A stretch of 32,822 nt of DNA from an uncultured Gemmatimonadota bacterium (GCA_946480845.1 CAMLLJ010000003.1:1-32822), one strand, 5' to 3'. Positions 7,559-15,314 are shown, numbered from the stretch's first letter. Notes: generated by a model not told the origin, from the sequence alone. Made by a program: numbers and translations.

Positions 7559-8308
7559 ATGGACAGTCTCGCCCGTTTCGGCGTCGAAGCCCGCACCCGC
7601 CTGCGCGCGCACGAGCACCCGTCGGTGCATGTGTGCGTCGTGCTGGACGGCGGGTTCGTGGAGCGGGAGGCCGATGGCTGGCGCGATGTGGGGCCCGGCA
7701 CGCTCCGCGTCTCGGGCGCCGCCCGTCACGACATCGATTTCGGTCCCGCCGGAGCGCGGTGTCTCGTGATCGAGGCGGAGCCCGGCGCCGAAGTGGGGCT
7801 CTCGGCCCTTGCGCGTGCCCGGTTCCTCGCCGTGGACGGCTGGCTCGCCCAGGTGATCCGGCGGATCGAGGCCGCCGATACGGCCGCCGATCCCGCGCGG
7901 GCGGTGGTCCTGGACGGATTGTCCACCGAGCTCCTGGCCCAGCTCGAGCGACGCCTCGGCGGGAGGAGCGGGCCGCCGCCGCCGTGGCTCCGGCGCGTGC
8001 GCGAGTTGATCGAGGACCACCGCGGCAGCGCGAGCGTGGCCCAGCTCGCGCGCGAGGCCGGCGTCCATCGTGTCCAGCTCGCCCGCCAGTTCCGGGCCCA
8101 CTTCGGCGTGCCGGTCACTGCCTACGCGCGGCGGGTCCGCATCCGGACGGCCCAGCGGCTGCTGCTTGCCACCGACGCGCCGCTCGCCCAGGTGGCGGCA
8201 GAGGCGGGCTTTGCGGACCAGGCGCACCTCACCCGCGTGCTGCGCACCGCGCTCGGTGACACGCCGGGCCGGCTCCGCCGCTCGGGGCTACACCGGTTCA
8301 ATACCTGA
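7559..8308 (+). CDS. AraC/XylS family transcriptional regulator
   Basis: A 249-residue regulator. The N-terminal ~110 residues look like a small cupin-type sensing domain (HEHPSVHVCVVLDGGFVE, then GPGTLRVSGAARHDIDF). The C-terminal ~100 residues carry the two AraC helix-turn-helix units: SVAQLAREAGVHRVQLARQF, then the second helix in PLAQVAAEAGFADQAHLTR, followed by the family end-motif region. The start ATG at 7559 has no strong ribosome site. It is transcribed away from the lipoprotein operon and is 52 bases ahead of the S41 peptidase gene on the same strand, which could be its target or operon partner. The effector is unknown. Confidence 0.9.
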   Translation: MDSLARFGVEARTRLRAHEHPSVHVCVVLDGGFVEREADGWRDVGPGTLRVSGAARHDIDFGPAGARCLVIEAEPGAEVGLSALARARFLAVDGWLAQVIRRIEAADTAADPARAVVLDGLSTELLAQLERRLGGRSGPPPPWLRRVRELIEDHRGSASVAQLAREAGVHRVQLARQFRAHFGVPVTAYARRVRIRTAQRLLLATDAPLAQVAAEAGFADQAHLTRVLRTALGDTPGRLRRSGLHRFNT

Positions 8309-8360
8309 CTCGCCCCACCCGCTAGACTCGACTCCAACCATTCATGACGCGGGGGGCGAG

Positions 8361-10031
8361 ATGCGCGGAGCAGCGACATTCCTGTGTTGGATGATCCTCA
8401 TGCCGGCGGCGCCGGTGCACGCGCAGGCCGGCCGGGCCTTCGACGCTCGTGCCTGGGCGGGCGATGTGGCCGTGATTGCACGCGAGCTGCCCGCCCGCCA
8501 TCCCGACGCCTTCTTCCGGATGCCGCGCGCCCGCTGGGACTCGGCGACCGCCGCCACAGCGCGGCGGATGCCGTCGCTCAGCAGGCCGGAGGCGCTGGTC
8601 GCGCTGCTCGAGCTGGTGGCGCTGGTCCACGACGGGCACACGGCCATCAATCCCTTCTTCGACCGGGCGGCCGGGATGCGCTACTACCCGATCGAGCTCT
8701 TCCGCTTCGAGGACGGCCTGTTCGTGCGGTCTGCCGCGCCCGCGCACGCGGCCCTGGCCGGCGCCAGGGTGCTGCGCGTCGGACGGGTGAGTGCCGACTC
8801 GGCACTCGCGGCCGTCGCACGGGTGATCCCGCACGAGAACGAGTGGTGGCTGCGCGGGTGGGGCGGCCAGTACCTCGGCCTCGCCGAGGTGCTTGAGGGG
8901 CTGGACCTGGTGGAGGATGCCGAGCGGCTGCCGCTGGTGATCGAGCGGAACGGCCGCCGGGAGACGGTGGTGGTGAGCCCTGCGGGCCAGCTTTCACCCT
9001 CGGGCCACAACCCGATGGGTGCGATCGACCGCTCCGGCTGGGCGGTGATGCGCGACGCCGGCGAGCCGCCACTCTGGCTTCGCCACCCGGGCCTCCCATA
9101 CTGGTCGGAGTACCTGCCCGCCGAGCGGACGCTCTACGTCTCGTACCGGGCGGTCGTCAGCATGGACCAGCCGAGCAACCAGGCATTCTGGCGCGGCGTG
9201 TTTGCGCTCGCCGATTCGGTTCCGGTAGATCGCCTGGTGCTCGATATCCGCGAGAACATCGGGGGCAACTCGTTCTACAACCGCCAGGTGGTCCGGGGGA
9301 TCGTGGCCCGGCCCGCGCTCGACCGGCCGGACCGGCTCTTCGTCATCACCGGCGGGCGCACCTTCTCGGCCGCGATGAACCTGGCGCGCGACCTGGAGCA
9401 CTGGACCAATGCCACGTTCGTGGGCGAGCCGACCGGCAACGCCGGTTACTTCTTCGGCGACCATGTGCAGGTGCCCCTGCCCGCCAGCGGGCTCACCCTC
9501 AATGTGTCCACGCTCACCTGGCCGCCCTACGATCCCCGCGACCGGCGCGAGTTCCTCGCACCCTCCGTCTACGCGCCGATGACGTCCGGGGAATTCCGTG
9601 CCAACGCGGACCCGGCGATGCGGGCCATCCTCGCGCGGGGTGACGCCCCGCCGCTCGGGACGCGGATCGAGGAGGCGGTGCTGCGGGGTGATACGGCCGC
9701 CGCCGAGCGGCTGGTCGTCGAGGCGCGCGCGGACGTGGCCAACCGATTCCGCTCACCCGAGGCGGAGGTGAACGGCGCAGGCTACCGGCTGGTCAATGCC
9801 GGGAAGCTGCCCGCGGCGCTCGCCATCTTCCGGATCAACAGCCGGGTGTTTCCCCGTTCGGCCAACGCCTGGGACAGCCTGGGTGAGGCCCTCCTGCTCG
9901 CGGGGAATCGCGATGCCGGGATCGCGGCGTACCGGAAGGCGCTGGAGATCGATGCGGACTTCGCGCCGAGCCGGGAGGCGCTGGCGCGGCTGGGCATGCA
10001 GCGGCAGGAGGCGAGCGCGGCCGCGCACTGA
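8361..10031 (+). CDS. Secreted S41-family peptidase with C-terminal TPR repeats
   Basis: A 556-residue protein. The start is the ATG at 8361 after a GGGGGGCGAG ribosome site. The signal peptide ends near VHA-QAG (residue 21). The S41 (tail-specific/tricorn-type) core spans about 30-420: DGHT (91-94, the catalytic His motif of tricorn-like members), LVLDIRENIGGN (292-303) and TGGRTFSAAMN (330-340) with the presumed nucleophile Ser336, followed by VGEPTGN (354-360). Residues about 470-545 form two TPR-like helical pairs (AGYRLVNAGKLPAALAIF, then AWDSLGEALLLAGNRDAGI). Proteins of this make-up are common in environmental bacteria; the natural substrate is unknown. It would act in the periplasm or outside the cell. 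Confidence 0.88.
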   Translation: MRGAATFLCWMILMPAAPVHAQAGRAFDARAWAGDVAVIARELPARHPDAFFRMPRARWDSATAATARRMPSLSRPEALVALLELVALVHDGHTAINPFFDRAAGMRYYPIELFRFEDGLFVRSAAPAHAALAGARVLRVGRVSADSALAAVARVIPHENEWWLRGWGGQYLGLAEVLEGLDLVEDAERLPLVIERNGRRETVVVSPAGQLSPSGHNPMGAIDRSGWAVMRDAGEPPLWLRHPGLPYWSEYLPAERTLYVSYRAVVSMDQPSNQAFWRGVFALADSVPVDRLVLDIRENIGGNSFYNRQVVRGIVARPALDRPDRLFVITGGRTFSAAMNLARDLEHWTNATFVGEPTGNAGYFFGDHVQVPLPASGLTLNVSTLTWPPYDPRDRREFLAPSVYAPMTSGEFRANADPAMRAILARGDAPPLGTRIEEAVLRGDTAAAERLVVEARADVANRFRSPEAEVNGAGYRLVNAGKLPAALAIFRINSRVFPRSANAWDSLGEALLLAGNRDAGIAAYRKALEIDADFAPSREALARLGMQRQEASAAAH

Positions 10032-10044
10032 TGCGCGGCAGCGG

Positions 10045-10785
10045 TCATTCCCGGGACCGTGCCGCAAGCCGCTTCTTCGTGGCGGGGCTCGCGAGCTGCC
10101 GGAGCGCGTCCTTGCCGATCCATCGCGCTGTGGGATCCGCGGACTTCGCGAGCCGTCCGGCAGCGGCGGTTGCCGCCTGGTGCAGGGCCGGGTTCCGTCC
10201 GCCGATGGCGCGCAGCGCCCAGTTCACCGCCTTCTTCACGAAGTTCCGCTCGTCGCCGGCGGCGCGCTCGACCAGGGAAATGCTCCGGATGAATGGGGCA
10301 TCGCCCGTGCGGCGGTCGTGGAGCGCCAGCCCGGCGATCAGCGCGAACGCAGCGCGCCGCACGAACTCATCCCGCCGCCGCGACCAGAGCGCCACCTTGT
10401 CCCAGGCATGCGGCGTCCGGTCGAAGAGGTGCAGGCACACCGTATCGCAGATGGCCCAGCTGTCGAACTCGCGGCACCACCGGTCCATCTGCGCCGGCGT
10501 CACGCGCGCGGGATCGTCCACGAACGCCGCGAGCATGCGCGCCTCGTAGCGGTCCGCGTTCCACAGTGCGAGCGCCAGCTCGTGATGGCGCCCCAGTTCC
10601 TTCGCCTTCTTCTGCAGGACGCCGACCGGCACGCCGAACGCCTTGTCGGAGGGAATCGCGTAGCGCGCCATCCCCTTTCGGTTGCGCTTCGTCCCGGTGC
10701 GCTCGAGCCAGCCGAGCAGCGCCTCCACCTGCTCGGGGACGGGGCGCTCCAGGCCCGCCGCCTTTCGCTTCGCGCGCTCAGCCAT
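10045..10785 (-). CDS. DNA alkylation repair protein, AlkD-like HEAT-repeat glycosylase
   Basis: A 246-residue, all-helical basic protein of AlkD type. AlkD enzymes remove N3/N7-alkylated purines without base flipping. Seen here: the SDKAFGVPVGVLQKKAKELG segment, the active-site region FDSWAICD (W110, D114), then repeated amphipathic helices (RRAAFALIAGLALHDRR, NFVKKAVNWALRAIGGRNP) and a Lys/Arg-rich C-terminus. The ATG at 10785 is chosen because it overlaps the upstream GNAT gene by eight bases and because sequence further upstream in the same frame is only the shadow of that gene. It converges with the S41 gene across 13 bases. Confidence 0.88.
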   Translation of the reverse strand: MAERAKRKAAGLERPVPEQVEALLGWLERTGTKRNRKGMARYAIPSDKAFGVPVGVLQKKAKELGRHHELALALWNADRYEARMLAAFVDDPARVTPAQMDRWCREFDSWAICDTVCLHLFDRTPHAWDKVALWSRRRDEFVRRAAFALIAGLALHDRRTGDAPFIRSISLVERAAGDERNFVKKAVNWALRAIGGRNPALHQAATAAAGRLAKSADPTARWIGKDALRQLASPATKKRLAARSRE

Positions 10786-11269
10786 CGTCGTGGGCCAGGT
10801 CGAGCGCCATGTAGACGTCTGCCGTCGAATAGACGGGATGGTCGGGCGGCGGCACGTGATCGAAGCCGAGCGCCTCGTAGAGGCGGAGCGCCGCGCCGAG
10901 GCGGGAGCTCGAGACCAGGACGATGCGCCTCGCTCCCATGGCCTTCGCCTCTTCGATGCAGCGCTCGGCGAGCCGCCGGCCCAGCCCCTGCCCGCGCGCC
11001 GGCTCCGACACGGTGAGCTTGACGATCTCCACCTCACCCGGCGCGTGCGGCACCACGGCAGCCGTGCCCACGACGACCCCGTCTGCGACGGCCACCCAGA
11101 TCGCGCCGCCCGGCTCGATGATCTGCCCCACCGGGTCGGCGAGCTGCTGTTCGTCGGGCTCCTCGTACAGGCCGTGCTCGTCGAGCCAGACACGGTTGAG
11201 GGCGTAGAAGGCGGCGGCGTCACTGTCGCGATAGGGGATGATCGTCGCGAATGAAGCGGTCAAGGGCAT
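10778..11269 (-). CDS. GNAT family N-acetyltransferase
   Basis: A 163-residue single-domain acetyltransferase. The acetyl-CoA binding motif A is clear: VEIVKLTVSEPARGQGLGRRL (Q/RxxGxG/A form, RGQGLG), with the later beta-strand/helix ARRIVLVSS and LYEALGFDHV. The N-terminus (YRDSDAAAFYALNRVWLDEH, then EEPDEQQL) resembles the group of small GNATs acting on unknown amines. Start choice is uncertain: ATG 11269, TTG 11263 (GGAG six bases upstream) and GTG 11287 are all possible. It overlaps the AlkD-like gene by eight bases, so they are co-translated. Substrate unknown. Confidence 0.85.
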   Translation of the reverse strand: MPLTASFATIIPYRDSDAAAFYALNRVWLDEHGLYEEPDEQQLADPVGQIIEPGGAIWVAVADGVVVGTAAVVPHAPGEVEIVKLTVSEPARGQGLGRRLAERCIEEAKAMGARRIVLVSSSRLGAALRLYEALGFDHVPPPDHPVYSTADVYMALDLAHDDG

Positions 11270-11319
11270 CTCCGGCGGAAGGTTCACGCCCGCTTCACGG
11301 GCGCTTCACGATCACGCGG

Positions 11320-12717
11320 CTAGCGTAGCGGCAGATCCCCGTTGCGGAGGATGCCATGTGCAAACCCGGCTTCACCATTTTCCTGCTCTTCTTCGGCGTG
11401 GCGGTAATCGACGCGGTGCAGGGCGGGGCATGGGTCCGAGTCGCCTTCTGGGCCTGCATCGGCGCTGCCTTCTGGCTGATGGAGCGCTGGGGGCTCGCCC
11501 GGCAGCAGCGGCAGTGATGGATCGGGCCGCGCCAGGCGCGCGGCCCGGGCCATGAGGTAGTCCCGCTCCGGCAGGCTCGTGGTCCGCGCCGCCGCGGCGC
11601 GGTAGTGCGCGATGGCCCGCTCGGGCTGCCCCGCCTTCTCCAGCAGGTGCGCGCGGACCGCATCGAGCCGGTAGTGCCCGGCCAGGCGCACGTCCCGGTC
11701 GAGCGGCGGCAGGAGGTCCAGCCCCGCCTCCGGGCCGCGCACCATCGCGACCGCGACTGCATGGCTCAGCGCCACCATCGGGTTGTCGGTCATGCGGCGC
11801 AGCACCTCGTAGAGCGCGAGGATCTGCGGCCAGTCGGTGTCCTCCACGCGCCGCGCTTCGTCGTGCACCGCCGCGACCGCCGCCTGCAGCTGATAGGGCC
11901 CCACCGCTCCGCGTCGCAGCGCCTCCTCCACCAGCGCAATCCCCTCGTCGATCAATGCGCGGTCCCAGCGCGCCCGGTCCTGCTCGTCGAGCGGGACCAG
12001 TTCGCCGTGTTCGCCGGTCCGCGCGGCACGGCGCGCATCCGTGAGCAGCATCAGCGCGAGCAGGCCGGCCACCTCGGGATCCCTCGGAAGCAGTGCGCGC
12101 ACCGCGCGGGTCAGCCGGATCGCCTCCCCTGACAGGTCGGTGCGGGCGAGCGCCGGTCCCGCACTGCTGGCGTACCCCTCGCTGAAGATCAGGTACAGGA
12201 CGTGGAGCACCGATGCCAGCCGCGCGGCGCGGTCGCGTTCATCCGGCATGGTGAACGGCGTCCCGGACGCCCGGATCCCCGCCTTGGCCCGGCTGATCCG
12301 CTGCGCCATCGTGGCCTCCGGCACCAGGAAGGCCCGCGCGATCTCGGCCGTGGTCAGCCCGCCCACGGCACGGAGCGTCAGCGCGATGGCTGACGATGGC
12401 GTGAGCGCCGGATGGCAGCACATGAAGAGGAGAACGAGGGTGTCGTCCCCATCGAGGCCGAGCTCGGCGTCGGCCGGTGCCGCGAACGGTTCCCTGGCGG
12501 CGAGCTCGGCGGCGACGAGGTCCTCCCGCCGCCGCCGGGCCGCGTCGCTCCGCACCTGGTCGATCATCCGCCGCCGCGCGACCTGGTACAGCCAGCCGCG
12601 CGGGTTGGCTGGGAGGCCAGCGACCGCCCACTGATCCGCCGCCGCGATCAGCGCTTCCTGCACCGCGTCCTCCGCGGCCGCGAAGTCGCCGTGACGGCGG
12701 ACCAGGGCGCCCAGCAC
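11320..12717 (-). CDS. ECF sigma factor of the ECF42 (YCII-associated) type
   Basis: A 465-residue sigma factor with region 2 (GDFAAAEDAVQEALIAA, then PRGWLYQVARRRMIDQVRSD) and region 4 (GLTTAEIARAFLVPEATMAQ). A long C-terminal helical extension (about 190-400) is typical of ECF42, where it is needed for activity. The upstream YCII/DGPF gene is the standard ECF42 partner. Two oddities. First, GTG 12717 is the first ordinary start, yet the in-frame sequence before it (RLRDLAPQ) resembles the usual N-terminus of relatives, so a CTG upstream could be used. Second, family similarity fades at about residue 395 (RAARL); the last ~70 residues are a Pro/Glu/Asp-rich tail encoded opposite a small plus-strand gene. 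Confidence 0.88.
   Translation of the reverse strand: MLGALVRRHGDFAAAEDAVQEALIAAADQWAVAGLPANPRGWLYQVARRRMIDQVRSDAARRRREDLVAAELAAREPFAAPADAELGLDGDDTLVLLFMCCHPALTPSSAIALTLRAVGGLTTAEIARAFLVPEATMAQRISRAKAGIRASGTPFTMPDERDRAARLASVLHVLYLIFSEGYASSAGPALARTDLSGEAIRLTRAVRALLPRDPEVAGLLALMLLTDARRAARTGEHGELVPLDEQDRARWDRALIDEGIALVEEALRRGAVGPYQLQAAVAAVHDEARRVEDTDWPQILALYEVLRRMTDNPMVALSHAVAVAMVRGPEAGLDLLPPLDRDVRLAGHYRLDAVRAHLLEKAGQPERAIAHYRAAAARTTSLPERDYLMARAARLARPDPSLPLLPGEPPALHQPEGSADAGPEGDSDPCPALHRVDYRHAEEEQENGEAGFAHGILRNGDLPLR
11356..11517 (+). CDS. Small two-helix membrane protein, antisense to sigma factor tail
   Basis: A 53-residue frame, MCKPGFTIFLLFFG through LMERWGLARQQRQ. The ATG has GGAGG exactly five bases upstream (11346-11350). 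The third codon position is strongly G/C, as in neighbouring genes, and the product has two hydrophobic helices (TIFLLFFGVAVIDAV and VRVAFWACIGAAFWLME) ending in Arg/Gln, so it looks like a real small inner-membrane protein. It lies wholly within the 3' end of the sigma factor gene on the other strand and ends just where the conserved part of the sigma factor ends. I do not recognise a family. The alternative is a chance frame, but ribosome site, codon bias and hydrophobicity all agree. Confidence 0.65.
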   Translation: MCKPGFTIFLLFFGVAVIDAVQGGAWVRVAFWACIGAAFWLMERWGLARQQRQ

Positions 12718-12769
12718 CTGCGGCGCGAGATCCCGGAGGCGGCGCAGGGCCGGGGCGCCCTCCGGCAGC

Positions 12770-13165
12770 CTAGACCTCCGGCAGCGGTCCGCTCATCACT
12801 TCGCGGACCTCGATCGGCATGTTGAGCGGCTTGCCGCCCGGGCCCGGAGCCGCCGACGCCCGTGCGGCGAGATCCCAGGCGCGCTGGGGGCTGTCCACCT
12901 CGACGATCCAGTACCCGGCGAGGAACTCCTTCGTTTCGGCAAAGGGCCCATCGGTGACCGGCTTTCCGTCCTTGCCGGCGCGCACCAGCCTGGCCTGGGC
13001 CGGGGTGGCGAGGCCCTGGGCATCCACGAACTCGCCCGCCCCGGTGAGTTCCTTGTTGAACCGGTGCATGAACGCGATGTGGGCCTTGAAGTCCTCGGGC
13101 GACCAGTCGTTGAGCTGGTACTCGCCGGTTCCGGCAGGGACGTGCATCATCATGATGTACTTCAC
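12770..13165 (-). CDS. YCII-related (DGPF) domain protein
   Basis: A 131-residue protein with the YCII/DGPF signature: KYIMMMHVPAG at the N-terminus, a central helix (FKAHIAFMHRFNKEL) and the diagnostic DGPFAETKEFLAGYW. The fold is ferredoxin-like, and the family is standardly encoded beside ECF42 sigma factors, where its exact role is not settled. GTG at 13165 is chosen because AGAGGAG lies seven bases upstream and because the family begins with this K-Y-[ML] strand; the longer open frame upstream is basic and unlike the family. It ends 52 bases before the first usable start of the sigma factor. Confidence 0.92.
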   Translation of the reverse strand: MKYIMMMHVPAGTGEYQLNDWSPEDFKAHIAFMHRFNKELTGAGEFVDAQGLATPAQARLVRAGKDGKPVTDGPFAETKEFLAGYWIVEVDSPQRAWDLAARASAAPGPGGKPLNMPIEVREVMSGPLPEV

Positions 13166-13186
13166 GACGGTACTCCTCTCGGTTCG

Positions 13187-13208
13187 GGCGCCGTCATTGG
13201 CGCCGTCA
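13187..13208 (-). promoter_or_regulatory. Perfect 10-bp direct repeat upstream of the YCII-sigma operon
   Basis: GGCGCCGTCA occurs at 13187-13196 and again at 13199-13208, separated by TT (12-base period, about one helical turn). On the operon's strand this reads TGACGGCGCC twice, ending 21 bases before the GTG start of the YCII gene. This is the right place for an operator or an ECF-type promoter element. Which of the two is not determined. Confidence 0.45.
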
Positions 13209-13243
13209 GGAGGAAGTCGGAGCCGGCAGGGGGTTCTCGACAT

Positions 13244-13309
13244 CGAAAGGTAGGTGCTTTCGGGAAGCCGGCCAGCGGTGTTGCGCCGCGGCGGTGTGCT
13301 GAGTTAAGT
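13244..13309 (+). promoter_or_regulatory. Inverted repeat and candidate promoter ahead of the DinB-fold gene
   Basis: CGAAAG (13244-13249) and CTTTCG (13257-13262) form a perfect 6-base inverted repeat with a 7-base spacer. Downstream, TTGCGC (13281-13286) and TTAAGT (13304-13309) are 17 bases apart, which would start transcription near 13316, 38 bases ahead of the ATG at 13354. The -10 matches only half of the consensus. The 188-base gap between the two divergent genes holds nothing else that I can recognise. Confidence 0.3.
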
Positions 13310-13353
13310 CTCCCGCCGAGTCCTTCACCTTCAGAACGCCCCAGGAGGTTCCC

Positions 13354-13920
13354 ATGCTCCGCCCCCTGTTGATCCTGGCCCTCGCGGCCGGGTTGGTCCC
13401 CGGGACCCTGTCCGCCCAGGCCGCCGCGAAGGCCGCGCCTGCGAAGGCGGGCGCTCCCAAGCCGTCGTTCGGCGCCTCGGCAATCCGCGAGAACTGGCAG
13501 GTCGTGACCGGGTACATCGTCCGCGCGGCCGAGCAGGTGAGCGAGGCCGACTACGCCTTCAAGCCGACACCCGAGGTGCGCTCGTTCGGGGAGCTGTTTG
13601 GGCACGTCGCCGGGTCGCAGAACATGTTCTGTGCGATGGTGCTCGGCGAAGAAGTCCCGGCCGAGGATGCGGTGGAAAAGGGCACGGCGGGCAAGGCGGC
13701 GCTGGTCGCCGCGCTGAAGCAGTCCACGGAGTACTGCGCCCGGGCCTATGCCAGCGACGACGCGGCGCTCGCGAAGACGCTCCAGGTCTTCGGCCAGGAG
13801 CGGAACCGGATGTCGGTGCTCGCCATGAACGCCGTGCACAACGGCGAGCACTACGGCAACATCGTCACCTACCTGCGGCTCAAGGGGATGGTGCCGCCGT
13901 CGAGTCAGCGAGGGCAGTGA
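13354..13920 (+). CDS. Secreted DinB-fold protein
   Basis: A 188-residue protein with a clear signal peptide (MLRPLLILALAAGLVPGTLSAQA) and an Ala/Lys linker. It then has a DinB/YfiT-type four-helix domain: AIRENWQVVTGYIVRAAEQV, the FGELFGHVAGSQN helix and the late MNAVHNGEHYGNIVTYLRLKG. Histidines in GHV and HNGEH sit where the family binds a divalent metal. DinB-fold proteins include bacillithiol/mycothiol transferases and many of unknown role; the exported form is common in soil bacteria. The ATG follows AGGAGG at five bases. Its 3' end overlaps the convergent NmrA-like gene by 41 bases. Confidence 0.87.
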   Translation: MLRPLLILALAAGLVPGTLSAQAAAKAAPAKAGAPKPSFGASAIRENWQVVTGYIVRAAEQVSEADYAFKPTPEVRSFGELFGHVAGSQNMFCAMVLGEEVPAEDAVEKGTAGKAALVAALKQSTEYCARAYASDDAALAKTLQVFGQERNRMSVLAMNAVHNGEHYGNIVTYLRLKGMVPPSSQRGQ

Positions 13921-14764
13921 CCCGGCCGCGGATGAACTCGCGGTGGTCCGTCGGCCGCACGTCGAACCGGCGGATCGCCGCTTCCATCGGCACTTCGGAG
14001 CCGTAGCTCTCGAGCCCGGCCGCGATGCCCCAGACCACCGGGGGCAGTCCGGGAATCGGCTCACCGGGCGCCACGCTCCGGATGGCGAGCGGGCGCCCGG
14101 CCGCCGCGGCATACGCCTCGGCGACCTCGCGGAAGGTGACCGCCGCCGGGCCGCCCAGCACGACCGTCTCGCGGGGCGCGCCCGGCGCCAGCGCCGCCGC
14201 GGCCGCGAACCGCGCCACATCGCGCTGCGCGATGAACGAATGCCGCTGCCGCGATTCGCCCACCAGCGTGATGGGCATGCCCTGCGCCATGGGCATCTCG
14301 ATCAGCATCCCGAACCAGACGTCCATGAACGCCTCGGGCTGGAGAATCACGTACTCCAGCCCGCTCGCGATGATGTGCGCTTCCGCCGCCGCCTTGGCGC
14401 GGAAGACCGGCACCGGGCTCTCCGGCGATGCGCCATTGGTGGACACGAAGACGAAGCGCCGCGCGCCGGCGCGGCGCGCGGCGTCCACCAGGTTCTGCGT
14501 CCCCCGCATGTCCACGTTCTCCACGGTATCGTCCTCACGCCGGGTCGCGCTGGCGGTCGAGATCACCACCTCCACTCCCTGGCAGGCCCGGTCGAGGCTC
14601 GCCGGATCCCTGAGGTTGCCGCGGACGACCTCGGCACCCGCCGCTTCGAGCGCGTCCCGCTGTGACGGGTCGCGAACCAGGGCGCGGACCGGGTGCCCGC
14701 GGGTGAGAAGCTCCTGCACGATCTGGCGGCCGAGGGAGCCGGTGGAGCCGGAGATGAGGAACAT
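13880..14764 (-). CDS. NmrA-like NAD(P)-binding Rossmann-fold protein (atypical SDR)
   Basis: A 294-residue protein. The dinucleotide motif GSTGSLGRQI (6-15) opens the first strand; an Arg cluster (RALVRDPSQR) after strand 2 suggests NADP(H). RGNLRDPASL, VVISTASAT and FVFVSTNGA are strands 3 to 5 of the atypical SDR fold. Members act as quinone oxidoreductase-like enzymes, isoflavone-type reductases or redox sensors; nothing here decides between them. The family's active-site Tyr-x3-Lys is not evident. ATG 14764 lacks an obvious ribosome site. It is separated from the lipoprotein gene upstream by a G-rich repeat, and it converges on the DinB-fold gene with a 41-base overlap. Confidence 0.87.
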   Translation of the reverse strand: MFLISGSTGSLGRQIVQELLTRGHPVRALVRDPSQRDALEAAGAEVVRGNLRDPASLDRACQGVEVVISTASATRREDDTVENVDMRGTQNLVDAARRAGARRFVFVSTNGASPESPVPVFRAKAAAEAHIIASGLEYVILQPEAFMDVWFGMLIEMPMAQGMPITLVGESRQRHSFIAQRDVARFAAAAALAPGAPRETVVLGGPAAVTFREVAEAYAAAAGRPLAIRSVAPGEPIPGLPPVVWGIAAGLESYGSEVPMEAAIRRFDVRPTDHREFIRGRVTALADSTAAPSP

Positions 14765-14772
14765 GGGAGACA

Positions 14773-14825
14773 GGGGTTAGGGGTTGAGGGTCCAGGGGTC
14801 AGGCGTCAGGGGGTCAGGGTCAGGG
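14773..14825 (+). repeat. G-rich degenerate GGGGTCA/GGGGTTA repeat with G-quadruplex motif
   Basis: Seven G-runs on the plus strand: 14773-14776, 14780-14783, 14788-14790, 14795-14798, 14809-14813, 14817-14819 and 14823-14825. They are separated mostly by TTA, TTGA, TCCA or TCA. The first four runs have loops of 3, 4 and 4 bases, a canonical G-quadruplex pattern. The repeat fills the gap between the lipoprotein gene and the NmrA-like gene, both on the minus strand, so the G-rich strand is the template. It extends over the lipoprotein stop codon. Confidence 0.7.
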
Positions 14826-15314
14826 CTGCGGGAAGCGGGTGAGCGTGTAGGTTCGCGCTCCCTGCGGGGATTCGAGGTAGGCGGTCCAGGCGGTCGGGGA
14901 TTCGCTGCGCCAGGTGAAGGCGCGGCCGGGGTCGCGCAGGTGCTCGAAGCGCCAGCTCGTGGAGTCGAAGGCCGTGACCTGCCAGTCGGGGTCCTCGGCG
15001 GGATCCAGGACCTTGCCGCCCCGGAGGCCGATGCGGGTGCTGTCGCTGATGGCGGCAAGCGTCGAATCGGAGAAGGTGTACCGGACCAGCGTCGAGTCGT
15101 CCGGCAGGCTGTAGCGCTCGAAGAACGGATCGATGCCTCCGCCGGTTCCGCGCCAGGTGCCCTCGATCCAGCGGAACCGCGCGAAGTCCTCGGCGCGGAC
15201 GGCGGCGGCCGGGCGCGCGGCCTCCTGCACGGCCGCTGCCGGCGGCTGGTCGCCGGTTTGGCACGCCGCGAGCAGGATCAGCAACGGCAAGCGTCGAGTC
15301 ATGGCATGCCTCAT
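14820..15314 (-). CDS. Lipoprotein, DUF6265-like
   Basis: A 164-residue predicted lipoprotein: hydrophobic LPLLILLAAC with the lipid-attachment Cys at residue 18, an Ala/Pro linker, then a compact beta-rich domain. The domain begins FRWIEGTWRGTGGGIDPFFE and ends WTAYLESPQGARTYTLTRF. The opening WIEGTWRG and later strands resemble small calycin-like domains such as DUF6265; the assignment is tentative. ATG 15314 overlaps the hydrolase stop as ATGA and gives an 18-residue signal region. ATG 15302 has a better ribosome site (GAGG six bases upstream) but would leave only 13 residues before the Cys. Role unknown. Confidence 0.8.
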   Translation of the reverse strand: MRHAMTRRLPLLILLAACQTGDQPPAAAVQEAARPAAAVRAEDFARFRWIEGTWRGTGGGIDPFFERYSLPDDSTLVRYTFSDSTLAAISDSTRIGLRGGKVLDPAEDPDWQVTAFDSTSWRFEHLRDPGRAFTWRSESPTAWTAYLESPQGARTYTLTRFPQP

